A DNA stretch of 64,000 nt from Thermohalobaculum sp039028795 (lineage in GTDB: Bacteria > Pseudomonadota > Alphaproteobacteria > Rhodobacterales > Rhodobacteraceae): NCBI GenBank assembly GCA_039028795.1, contig JBCCHJ010000002.1, positions 169,250 to 233,249 of the forward strand. The letters are read 5' to 3'. Below, in pieces: positions 56,902 to 64,000 of this stretch (positions are counted from its first letter, which is position 1; each line of letters starts with the position of its first letter). The position numbers and the translations under genes were made by a program. Below the pieces are notes generated by a model. The model did no database searches and had not been told where the DNA came from. It saw only the letters and a program-made list of their open reading frames with translations.

Positions 56902-58395
56902 TTGTTTCGCCAGGTGGCATTCCCACATGAAAGCATCGATGGTTGGGAGCGGTTCTTGGGCATTACGGACTGGGCTGATGATCTGATCGACGGTGCGGAA
57001 CAAGCGATCCGCGGCGCAGGAGAGGTATTTGACCCGGTGGTTCGACTGGGTGTCACGGGGCTGTCCGGCGCAGGCAAGACGGTTTTCATCACCGCGATGG
57101 TCGCCAGTCTGCTGAAACGCGGCCGGATGCGTCTGCTGCGGGCCCAGGCCGAGGGACGGATCACCGCGGCGCATTTGCGCGAGCAACCGGATCCGGACAT
57201 CCCACGCTTTGCTATCGAGGATCACATTGCTGCCCTGACGGGGCCGGTACCGGCCTGGCCAGAATCGACTCGGCAAGTCAGTCAGTTACGCTTGTCCCTG
57301 AAAGTGCGTCCAGCAGGGTTTCTGTCCGGCCTGACCGGGCTGCGTACCGTAAACCTCGACATTGTCGACTACCCAGGCGAGTGGCTGCTGGATCTGCCGT
57401 TGCTGGACCAAAGCTATGCTGACTGGTCCGCAAGTGCATTGGACGCCCTCGGCAGCCCGGCCAGATCTGACTATGCCGCCGATTTCCGCGCAGCCCTGGC
57501 AGGGACCGATCCCGCCGCAGGTCATGACGAGCCCGTAGCGACGGCCCTCGCGACCGCGTTTCGTGGGTACCTGTCCGATTGTCGCAAGGCCGGTCTTTCG
57601 GCACTTGCGCCCGGGCGGTTCCTGATGCCGGGGGATCTTGACGGATCCCCAGCGCTTACCTTCGCACCGTTGCCTGGAAACCGGCGTGGGCGCGGCTCGC
57701 TCTGGCGGCAAATGGAGACGCGGTTCGAGGCCTACAAACGGGTGGTGGTCAAGCCCTTCTTTCGAAACCATTTCGCCCGACTGGACAGGCAAGTCGTTTT
57801 GGTCGATGCCCTTGGCGCGCTGGCAGGCGGCCCGCGGGCCCTGTCCGACCTGACCCAGGCCATGGCGGAAACCCTGACCTGTTTTCGCCATGGCGAAACG
57901 TCTTGGCTGGACCGGGTCCTTGGCGGACGGCGGATTGAAAAGCTGCTTTTCGTGGCATCGAAGGCTGACCACTTGCATCACGAACAACACGGGCGGCTGA
58001 CGGACCTGGTCCAGGCCATGCTGGCAGAAGCCGCGCGCCGCGCCGCGTTTCGCGGCACCGACACCCAGGCCTTGGCCATTGCAGCAATCCGCGCCAGTGC
58101 CGAACAGGTGGTCACGCATCAGGGCGGCGAGGTTGGCGTCGTTCGCGGATTGCGAGCGGGTGACGGCAAAGAAGTTGCGCTTTACCCCGGCACCTTACCG
58201 GTCGATATGGGTGCTCTGCTGTCCGGCGCTTCTGCCGAAGACCCAGGCCAGGCCCCAACCGTATGGACCGGCGGCAGCGATTTTACCCGGCCCGCGTTTG
58301 CACCGCCCCGATGGCAGGCAGGCGCCGAAGACGGCCCACCGCATATCCGGCTGGACCGGGCCATCGAGTTTCTGATCGGCGATAAGTTGGAGTGA
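56902..58395 (+). CDS. ycjX: YcjX-family P-loop GTPase-like protein
   Basis: A protein of 497 aa from TTG 56902, with AAGGGG upstream; TTG 56956 (LGITDWADDL) is an equally possible start and fits the usual family N-terminus better. Walker A GLSGAGKTVFITAM (about residue 55) follows RLGVTG, and NLDIVDYPGEWLLDLPLL gives the Walker B region. ASKADHLHHEQHGRL provides a specificity motif. The YcjX family forms a conserved pair with YcjF, encoded 4 bp downstream. Membrane-stress roles are suggested for the E. coli pair, not shown here. Confidence 0.92.
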   Translation: MFRQVAFPHESIDGWERFLGITDWADDLIDGAEQAIRGAGEVFDPVVRLGVTGLSGAGKTVFITAMVASLLKRGRMRLLRAQAEGRITAAHLREQPDPDIPRFAIEDHIAALTGPVPAWPESTRQVSQLRLSLKVRPAGFLSGLTGLRTVNLDIVDYPGEWLLDLPLLDQSYADWSASALDALGSPARSDYAADFRAALAGTDPAAGHDEPVATALATAFRGYLSDCRKAGLSALAPGRFLMPGDLDGSPALTFAPLPGNRRGRGSLWRQMETRFEAYKRVVVKPFFRNHFARLDRQVVLVDALGALAGGPRALSDLTQAMAETLTCFRHGETSWLDRVLGGRRIEKLLFVASKADHLHHEQHGRLTDLVQAMLAEAARRAAFRGTDTQALAIAAIRASAEQVVTHQGGEVGVVRGLRAGDGKEVALYPGTLPVDMGALLSGASAEDPGQAPTVWTGGSDFTRPAFAPPRWQAGAEDGPPHIRLDRAIEFLIGDKLE

Positions 58396-58399
58396 ACGC

Positions 58400-59419
58400 A
58401 TGGTCGACACGCCAAAGGCCAAAAGCCCCTTGATCATCGAACTGGATCAGACGCCTCTGCCGGATGCACCGTCACCGGCCGAAGCCCCGCAACCGGCCGA
58501 AGTCGCTCCGCGCGCCGGTGAGCAAGCCATCGCCGCCGCGGCCAGAAGCGGCGGATGGGGATTGGGGCGATGGCTGTTGTCGGCAGCAGCGGCGTTGTTC
58601 GTGCTGTGGATCGGGATCAGCGTTGAGACCTTCATCACGGGCCTTTTCGCCAGCCATGGCTGGCTTGGCTGGGTTGGTCTGGGATTGGCCGGACTTTTGG
58701 CGGTTCTGTTGATTGTCCTGATCCTGCGAGAGCTGGCCGCATTGTCACGGCTGCACAAGATCGAAGACCTGCGCGCCAAGGCGGTTGAAGCCATCGAGAC
58801 GGGATCCACCGAGGCAGGTACAGCGACGGTTGCGGGCCTGAACAAGCTCTATCGCCGCAGGCCGGACATGGAATGGGCCTTGGGCGAAATGAAGTCCGCC
58901 GAGGCAGATACTCCAGATGCGGCAGGGCGTCTGGCGATCGCAGAGCGCACGCTTATGGCGTCGTTGGACGACCGGGCCGAGGCTGCCATCATGCGCGCCA
59001 GCCGCGATGTTGCCGCTGCCACTGCGTTGATCCCCTTGGCTTTTGTCGATGTCTTGGCAGCGCTGACCTGCAATCTGCGCATGGTGCGCCAGATCGCCGA
59101 GATCTATGGCGGCCGCGCAGGATGGCTGGGGTCCTGGCGCCTGACGCGCGCGGTCGCCGCGCATCTTGTCGCCACCGGGGCCGTCGCCGTCGCAGATGAC
59201 CTGCTGGGACCTTTGGTGGGCGGCGGCGTTTTGGCCAAACTGTCACGCCGGTTCGGTGAAGGCGCCTTGAACGGGGCGCTGACCGCACGGGTCGGCGTGG
59301 CCGCCATGGACATCTGTCGGCCCCTGCCCTTTGTCGAGCGAGACCGGCCCAGCGCTTCCGGTCTGGTGCTGAGCGCCCTGAAGGCTTGGCGACGGGAAGA
59401 TGACGCTCCTGCGTCTTAA
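58400..59419 (+). CDS. ycjF: YcjF-family (TIGR01620/DUF697) inner-membrane protein
   Basis: A protein of 339 aa. A Pro-rich N-terminus precedes two membrane segments (about 55-110: LLSAAAALFVLWIGISVETFI and GLGLAGLLAVLLIVLIL). The soluble part shows ALIPLAFVDVLAALTCNLRMVRQIAEIYGGRAG, the DUF697 hallmark, and a C-terminal helical region with another membrane-like stretch. It starts 4 bp after ycjX, so the two are almost certainly co-transcribed. Confidence 0.92.
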   Translation: MVDTPKAKSPLIIELDQTPLPDAPSPAEAPQPAEVAPRAGEQAIAAAARSGGWGLGRWLLSAAAALFVLWIGISVETFITGLFASHGWLGWVGLGLAGLLAVLLIVLILRELAALSRLHKIEDLRAKAVEAIETGSTEAGTATVAGLNKLYRRRPDMEWALGEMKSAEADTPDAAGRLAIAERTLMASLDDRAEAAIMRASRDVAAATALIPLAFVDVLAALTCNLRMVRQIAEIYGGRAGWLGSWRLTRAVAAHLVATGAVAVADDLLGPLVGGGVLAKLSRRFGEGALNGALTARVGVAAMDICRPLPFVERDRPSASGLVLSALKAWRREDDAPAS

Positions 59420-59470
59420 TATTGGGGCAATTCGAGGGCGGCCGAAGCAGTCATAATTTTGTTCTTCTGG

Positions 59471-59486
59471 CTGGCCAAAAATACGC
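59471..59486 (-). repeat. Inverse copy of the TATTTTTGGCCAG repeat tail
   Basis: CTGGCCAAAAATA is the reverse complement of the TATTTTTGGCCAG motif at 18022 and of its variant at 55933. It lies between ycjF and the caspase-like gene, without the full stem-loop. Confidence 0.45.
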
Positions 59487-59538
59487 AAACCCATGATAGT
59501 GTTCCCGCTTGGGGGCGAAGGACGACGGAGAGGTTTTC

Positions 59539-61326
59539 ATGTTGAGAAAATTCGCGCTGGCCACCGCGCTGACGATCTGCTGGGCGGGGCATGGCATGGC
59601 CGATGGCGGAGTAGCCTTGGTCATCGGCAATGGCGATTATGAAAACGCACCAGACGCACAGACAGCGGCACGTGATGCGAACGTCGTCGCAGATGCCCTG
59701 GAAGATGCCGGCTGGTCGGTCACAAAGGGGATAAATCTGGAGCGGACAACGATGCGCGAAGTTATCGCGCAGTTTACTGCAGATATGGCTGATGCGGATG
59801 AAGTCGCGATTTTCTATTCCGGACATGCGCTGCGCACGGGCGGGGTCAGCTACATGGCACCTGTCGACGCCAGGGCAGACACCCTGACCGACGTAATGTT
59901 CGATGCGGTCCCGTTGGATCTTTTGCTGCAGATCGCTGCTGAGAAATCTGGGAATGCCGTTCTTTTCGTCGATGGCGCTCAGTTGAGGGGCTTTCAGCCT
60001 CAGGAATTCGTCGAACCCGGATTGGCCGCGCTGGAAGGGCCCGAGGGCGTCTTGATCGTCTCGGCCGCCGAGCCCGGCCGGGCCGTGCGCAGATCGCGCT
60101 GGCGCGACAGCCGCTTTGCGCGTCTGATCATCGATCAGTTCCTACAACCGGGTGCCGGGGTGCAACAGGTGGCAGACGAAACCGAAGCGCCGACATTCGT
60201 CGTAGGTTCGGTCGATAGTGAATTTACATTGGCCCCGTCCCCTGTCACGGCGGACTCTCAGGGCCTGGAGCGTGAGATTGAGCTGGCCTATTGGCGGGCA
60301 GCCGAACGGTCCGGCAAAGCCGAAGACTACCAAGCTTATCTGACGCGCTTTCCAGAAGGTCTTTTCGTCGCCTTTGCACGCGAGCGCTTGGGGCTGAACC
60401 CTGATGGGTCGCCCAAGGAAGAAGAGCCAAAGATCGACCCACGCATCCTGGCGGAACGCGACCTGAATCTCAGCCGCATTCGCAAACGGAAGATCCAGGA
60501 ATATCTCTTGGCGCTGGGCTTTGACCCGCGCGGCATCGATGGCTTGTTCGGGCGGGGGTCTAGAAACGCGATCCGGCGTTGGCAGTTGCAGAATGGCTTC
60601 GACAATGAAGGCTGGTTGACCGCTGATCAGGTAGAGAAATTGACAACTCAGGGCGAGGCAGCGCTGGCTGAGCAGCGCCGCATCGCCGCAGAAAAGCGCC
60701 GCATTCAAGAAGCCGAGGACAATGCCTATTGGTCGGCCACCGGCGCGAAAGGCAAACCTGCAGGATATCGGACCTACTTGGAAAAATATCCCGAAGGTCT
60801 GCATTCGAAGGTGGCGCGCGCGGCATTGGCAAAAGTTGCCGAAGCCGAGGCCGATGCGCAAGCACGGACAGAGCGCCGGGCTTTTCGGCGGGCGAAGCGC
60901 GCCGACACGGCGGAGTCCTATCGCGATTACCTCGGCGCATATCCCGAAGGGATTTATCGGGACGAAGCTTTGGCGCGGCTGGATGAAATCGAAGGGGCAG
61001 AACGGGCCGCGGCGGACGAAGCCCGGTTGCTGTCGATCGAAGATGCGCTGGGATTGTCGCAGGATGATCGGATTTCGGTCGAACAGCGCCTGCGCTATCT
61101 GGGTTTTGAAGTCGGTGCCGAGGATGGCAACTTTGACAATCGCACAAGGGCAGCGATCAAGGGCTATCAATCCGCCCGCGAGTTGGAGGGAACGGGGTAC
61201 CTGAATCGCCCGACCGTGGTGAACCTAGTGCGGGATACGCAGGCCGGGTCAAACCAACAAGGTGGCCGCGTTGTCATCGATGGCGCTCAGGTGATCCGCG
61301 GTTTGCTGGACGCATTGGGCAACTAG
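59539..61326 (+). CDS. Secreted pseudo-caspase (C14-like) with two peptidoglycan-binding domains
   Basis: A protein of 595 aa. ATG 59539 has GGAGAGG upstream and starts a signal peptide (MLRKFALATALTICWAGHGMA). A caspase-like domain follows (LVIGNGDYENAPDAQTAARDA). His96 of FYSGHALR is kept, but the position of the catalytic Cys (usual DACR) reads D145-G-A-Q, so the protease is probably inactive. Three YWxxA...YL..YPEG repeats (about 258, 398, 447) alternate with PG-binding-1 domains (about 320-372, IDGLFGRGSRNAIRRWQ; about 520-570, EDGNFDNRTRAAIKGYQ). It is probably a periplasmic, wall-associated scaffold. Confidence 0.88.
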   Translation: MLRKFALATALTICWAGHGMADGGVALVIGNGDYENAPDAQTAARDANVVADALEDAGWSVTKGINLERTTMREVIAQFTADMADADEVAIFYSGHALRTGGVSYMAPVDARADTLTDVMFDAVPLDLLLQIAAEKSGNAVLFVDGAQLRGFQPQEFVEPGLAALEGPEGVLIVSAAEPGRAVRRSRWRDSRFARLIIDQFLQPGAGVQQVADETEAPTFVVGSVDSEFTLAPSPVTADSQGLEREIELAYWRAAERSGKAEDYQAYLTRFPEGLFVAFARERLGLNPDGSPKEEEPKIDPRILAERDLNLSRIRKRKIQEYLLALGFDPRGIDGLFGRGSRNAIRRWQLQNGFDNEGWLTADQVEKLTTQGEAALAEQRRIAAEKRRIQEAEDNAYWSATGAKGKPAGYRTYLEKYPEGLHSKVARAALAKVAEAEADAQARTERRAFRRAKRADTAESYRDYLGAYPEGIYRDEALARLDEIEGAERAAADEARLLSIEDALGLSQDDRISVEQRLRYLGFEVGAEDGNFDNRTRAAIKGYQSARELEGTGYLNRPTVVNLVRDTQAGSNQQGGRVVIDGAQVIRGLLDALGN

Positions 61327-61399
61327 AGGTTACCGACACTTTAGAATGGCAAGCGGCATTCCATTTCATGAGGATGCCGCTTTCGGTCGCAGATCTGCC

Positions 61400-62110
61400 C
61401 TAACGCAGTGTCACTGCGTAACTGATAGCCCGCGTCAGAAAATGCGAGATACGGAATTCAACGATCTGGCCGGTCAGATCACGCGCATTGCGTTCGATCC
61501 TCAAAAGGGCGGTGCTGTGCGGCACAGAAAGCATACGCGCCTGCCTGGCGGTTGCAGAAACCGCCGAGATCGCCTCGTTCGTCGTCAGGACCGTAATTCC
61601 GAATGTCGATTGATAATGCGGGTAAAGGGCATTTGGTAGTTTCGCCATATCGCTGAGCCCAGGCATCAATCGATCCGGCACAGCGATTGTCTCCAATATT
61701 GCTTTCTCACCCTCAACGGTGCGCACACGGTCGATCACATGCACTGGGTCACCAGGATTGATCTCTAAAGATGCGGCCTGTTCTTTTGATGCCGGATGAC
61801 AGGCTGCAATCTGGCGCAAAAGGTCTGGGACGATCTGCGCTCCTTCTGCATCTTGCATCCGGAAGAACCTGAAATTCGCCCGCTCCGGCGTTTGTTCGGC
61901 GACGAAAGTGCCACGCCCCTGCACTCGCGTAACAACCCCGTCCGAACAAAGCTGGTCGATGGCCTTGCGCACGGTGCCCTGACTGGCGCCGATTTCCTGT
62001 GCCAACGCCATCTCTGAGGGGATCATCGCGCCCGGTGCCCATTCACCACTGGCAACGCGGGCGACCAATTGATCTTGGATGCGAACATAAAGCGGGCGAA
62101 AGTCAGTCAT
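61400..62110 (-). CDS. GntR-family transcriptional regulator with UTRA domain
   Basis: A protein of 236 aa. The winged HTH (PLYVRIQDQLVARVASGEWAPGAMIPSEMALAQEIGASQGTVRKAIDQL) is followed by a UTRA ligand domain (about 85-235, ending SHFLTRAISYAVTLR), so it belongs to the HutC subgroup. It diverges from the suyAB-like genes with 78 bp between starts and probably controls them through the nested palindrome there. The ligand is unknown. Confidence 0.93.
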   Translation of the reverse strand: MTDFRPLYVRIQDQLVARVASGEWAPGAMIPSEMALAQEIGASQGTVRKAIDQLCSDGVVTRVQGRGTFVAEQTPERANFRFFRMQDAEGAQIVPDLLRQIAACHPASKEQAASLEINPGDPVHVIDRVRTVEGEKAILETIAVPDRLMPGLSDMAKLPNALYPHYQSTFGITVLTTNEAISAVSATARQARMLSVPHSTALLRIERNARDLTGQIVEFRISHFLTRAISYAVTLR

Positions 62111-62133
62111 AGCACCAATCGGACTCGACAGCG

Positions 62134-62163
62134 GTCTTATGGTCTTATAGAAGACTAGAAGAC
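62134..62163. promoter_or_regulatory. Nested double palindrome, operator between the GntR gene and the suyAB-like genes
   Basis: GTCTT occurs at 62134-62138 and 62142-62146, and its complement AAGAC at 62151-62155 and 62159-62163, all symmetric about 62148.5. It lies in the 78-bp divergent region, so it is the likely binding site of the GntR regulator. Confidence 0.7.
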
Positions 62164-62188
62164 TCATCGCAACAATAAGAGGACGCCC

Positions 62189-62479
62189 ATGAGCAATATC
62201 CCGCAATTGCTGGTCCACAACGCCGAAGACAATGTCGGCGTGGTCGTGGTCGAAGGCCTGACAGCCGGCACGGAAATGCTGTGTGTCGTAACCCACGACA
62301 ATTCGGATTTTCGCCTGACCGCCAAGATGGACATCCCGATCGGCCACAAGGTCGCGTTGAAGGATTTGGCCGAAGGCGACACGGTCATGAAATACGGCGA
62401 GGATATCGGCAAGATGGTCGGCTCGGCCGGTGTGGGCGAACACGTCCATACCCACAACTGCAAAACCAAGAGGTGGTGA
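62189..62479 (+). CDS. suyA: UxaA-family lyase small subunit, SuyA-like ((2R)-sulfolactate sulfo-lyase alpha)
   Basis: A protein of 96 aa with AGAGGA about 8 nt before the ATG. SAF-type fold: LLVHNAEDNVGVVVVEGL...TAKMDIPIGHKVALKDLAEGDTVMKYGEDIGKM...GEHVHTHNC, as in the small subunit of UxaA/SuyA lyases. It pairs with the large subunit encoded next (stop TGA one base before the next ATG). Altronate dehydratase is an alternative, but the two-gene layout and sequence favour SuyAB. Confidence 0.7.
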   Translation: MSNIPQLLVHNAEDNVGVVVVEGLTAGTEMLCVVTHDNSDFRLTAKMDIPIGHKVALKDLAEGDTVMKYGEDIGKMVGSAGVGEHVHTHNCKTKRW

Positions 62480-62480
62480 C

Positions 62481-63662
62481 ATGGCATTGGATTCAACGAA
62501 TGTGATGATCAACGCCTGGCGTCGGGAAAACGGCCGCGTCGGCGTGCGCAACCACGTGCTGATCCTGCCGGTGGACGATATTTCGAACGCCGCCTGCGAG
62601 GCTGTTGCGAACAATGTAAAAGGCACGATGGCGATCCCTCATGCCTACGGCCGCCTTCAGTTCGGCGAAGACCTGGACCTGCACTTCCGCACCATCATTG
62701 GAACCGGTGCGAACCCCAATGTCGCCGCTGTTGTTGTGATTGGGATCGAGCCGGAATGGACAAAGGTGATCACCGACGGGATCGCAAAGACCGGCAAACC
62801 GGTTGCCGGGTTTTCCATCGAACAGAACGGCGATTTCGAAACCATCCGGGCGGCAAGCTGGAAGGCCAAGGAATATGTCCATTGGGCGACCGAGCTGCAG
62901 AAAGAACCCTGCCCGTTGAACGAGTTATGGGTGTCAACAAAATGCGGGGAGTCGGACACGACGACGGGCCTGTCTTCCTGCCCCACCGTCGGCAACATGT
63001 ATGACAAGCTGATCCCACAAGGGCTCTATGGCTGCTTCGGCGAGACGTCCGAGATCACTGGCGCCGAACATATCTGTGCCAAGCGGGCGGCGACACCCGA
63101 AGCCGGCGAGGCCTTCATGAAGATCTTCCAGGCCTATCAGGACGAGGTGATCTTCGCGCATCAGACCGATGACTTGTCCGACAGCCAGCCAACAAAGGGC
63201 AACATCCTAGGTGGGCTGACCACCATCGAGGAAAAGGCGCTGGGCAATCTGGAAAAGATCGGTCGATCCGCAACATATATCGATGCGATTGGACCGGCGG
63301 AGACGCCTTCGAAGGGTCCGGGTCTTTACTTCATGGACTCGTCATCCGCCGCAGCGGAGTGCGTAACATTGATGGCCGCGGGCGGATATGTGATCCACAC
63401 ATTCCCAACCGGCCAGGGCAATGTCGTCGGCAACCCGATCGTCCCGGTGATCAAGATCTCTGGGAACCCGCGGACGCTGAGAACCATGTCCGAGCACATC
63501 GATGTGGACGTCACAGGCGTCCTGACCCGCGAGATGACGATCGACCAGGCGGGCGATGTGTTGATCGATATGATCGTCCGTACTGCGAACGGACGTCATA
63601 CAGCCGCTGAAGCACTAGGACATCGAGAGTTTTCGATGACCAAGCTTTATCGCAGCGCGTAA
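62481..63662 (+). CDS. suyB: UxaA-family lyase large subunit, SuyB-like ((2R)-sulfolactate sulfo-lyase beta)
   Basis: A protein of 393 aa with GAGGTGG upstream. Motifs: RRENGRVGVRNHVLILPVDDISN, ELWVSTKCGESDTTTGLSSCPTVGNMYDKL with candidate Fe or metal-binding Cys, TKGNILGGLTTIEEKALGN and FPTGQGNVVGNPIVPVIKI. I recall these segments closely matching SuyB of Paracoccus and related bacteria, which releases sulfite from (2R)-sulfolactate. The assignment rests on memory of the family and the gene pair. Confidence 0.72.
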   Translation: MALDSTNVMINAWRRENGRVGVRNHVLILPVDDISNAACEAVANNVKGTMAIPHAYGRLQFGEDLDLHFRTIIGTGANPNVAAVVVIGIEPEWTKVITDGIAKTGKPVAGFSIEQNGDFETIRAASWKAKEYVHWATELQKEPCPLNELWVSTKCGESDTTTGLSSCPTVGNMYDKLIPQGLYGCFGETSEITGAEHICAKRAATPEAGEAFMKIFQAYQDEVIFAHQTDDLSDSQPTKGNILGGLTTIEEKALGNLEKIGRSATYIDAIGPAETPSKGPGLYFMDSSSAAAECVTLMAAGGYVIHTFPTGQGNVVGNPIVPVIKISGNPRTLRTMSEHIDVDVTGVLTREMTIDQAGDVLIDMIVRTANGRHTAAEALGHREFSMTKLYRSA

Positions 63663-63673
63663 TTTTATCACCT

Positions 63674-63698
63674 CCGATGGGCGATCTTCGCCCATCGG
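63674..63698 (+). terminator. Hairpin downstream of the suyAB-like pair
   Basis: CCGATGGGCG (63674-63683) pairs with CGCCCATCGG (63689-63698) around ATCTT. No strong T-tract follows, so termination is plausible but not certain. The remaining 148 bases up to tRNA-Pro hold no supported gene. Confidence 0.5.
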
Positions 63699-63846
63699 CA
63701 TCCTTAAACTCGGGTCGCAATTTTGGATCGATGATTCTCGAGCGCGAGGGCGCATTGGACCGCCCAGAAGTCATATCGGTTTCAGGTGGGCTTTTTCGGA
63801 CTAAGGACTTGCTCAATCCGGACTTTCGGGATAGGTCCGCCTCCGT

Positions 63847-63923
63847 CGGGGCGTAGCGCAGCCTGGTAGCGCATCTGTTTTGGGAACAGAGGGTCGCAAG
63901 TTCGAATCTTGCCGCCCCGACCA
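63847..63923 (+). tRNA. tRNA-Pro(TGG)
   Basis: A 77-nt cloverleaf with encoded CCA. The acceptor stem CGGGGCG pairs with CGCCCCG, the T-arm has AGTTCGAATCTT, and the anticodon loop TTTGGGA gives TGG. The last 77 bases of the window after it show no gene. Confidence 0.97.
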
Positions 63924-64000
63924 CCTCATGATTTGAAGAATATTCTCGGTCCGGCGGCTTTCGCAGATGCCGAACATGCTTTTAGACAGCTGGCCTAAAC

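Noticed and set aside
60142..61170. A 342-aa minus-strand frame inside the caspase-like gene
   Set aside because: Antisense shadow of a gene with clear signal peptide and domains.
63511..63924. A minus-strand open frame running through tRNA-Pro
   Set aside because: It overlaps suyB and a complete tRNA; the frame is incidental.

Overview
The window looks like chromosomal DNA of an alphaproteobacterium of the Rhodobacteraceae (Roseobacter-type). The evidence is high GC, an RpoH2-type heat-shock sigma factor, an IalB-family protein, YcjX/YcjF partners, a glutathione S-transferase with a C-terminal CxxxG...CNPFC tail, a SuyAB-like lyase, and a stem-loop plus TATTTTTGGCC repeat that recurs between genes. 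No rRNA, CRISPR array or prophage was seen. Three tRNA genes are present (Val-TAC, Leu-TAG, Pro-TGG), each with an encoded CCA.

Layout. 1-1.7 kb: 3' end of putA. 1.8-9.1 kb: an envelope locus of two leftward genes (Gln/Pro-rich secreted protein, DUF3131 protein) facing two rightward genes (ABC protein with degenerate catalytic motifs, HlyD-type adaptor). 9.1-12.4 kb: tRNA-Val, then a complete 3,224-bp transposon with 19-bp terminal inverted repeats and an 8-bp target duplication; it carries an IS1-like transposase, a HigB-like toxin, a HigA antitoxin fused to an ImmA/IrrE-type metallopeptidase, and two small unknown genes. 12.4-17 kb: lon, clpX, clpP. 17-22 kb: crotonase, small secreted proteins, a DMT transporter, tig and tRNA-Leu. 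22.3-26.3 kb: nnr (with an AT-rich central patch) and glnBA behind a sigma-54 promoter. 26.3-28.5 kb: an AT-richer islet with unrecognised genes. 28.5-31.4 kb: a TPR protein and eno.

31.5-45.9 kb is the most unusual part: three consecutive leftward genes coding for 2460, 1287 and 1031 aa, tightly spaced, with no signal peptides and no neighbouring secretion or phage genes. The first has an Ig-like segment, an OmpA-C-like segment, a long beta-rich region and C-terminal Ig-like segments; the second has FnIII-like segments; the third has a diverged phospholipase-D-like region. I consider this trio the best candidate for an undescribed system.

46-51 kb: small-molecule metabolism genes (VOC protein, extended SDR, alpha/beta hydrolase, 2-keto-4-pentenoate hydratase-like protein, class III aminotransferase behind a 15-bp inverted repeat, small cytochrome c). 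51-64 kb: HerA-like ATPase, a candidate CCUCCUCCC-motif small RNA, ialB, rpoH2, GST, truA, ycjX/ycjF, a secreted pseudo-caspase with peptidoglycan-binding domains, a GntR regulator diverging from suyAB-like genes across a nested palindrome, and tRNA-Pro.

All assignments are from reading the sequence. No database search or structure prediction was run.
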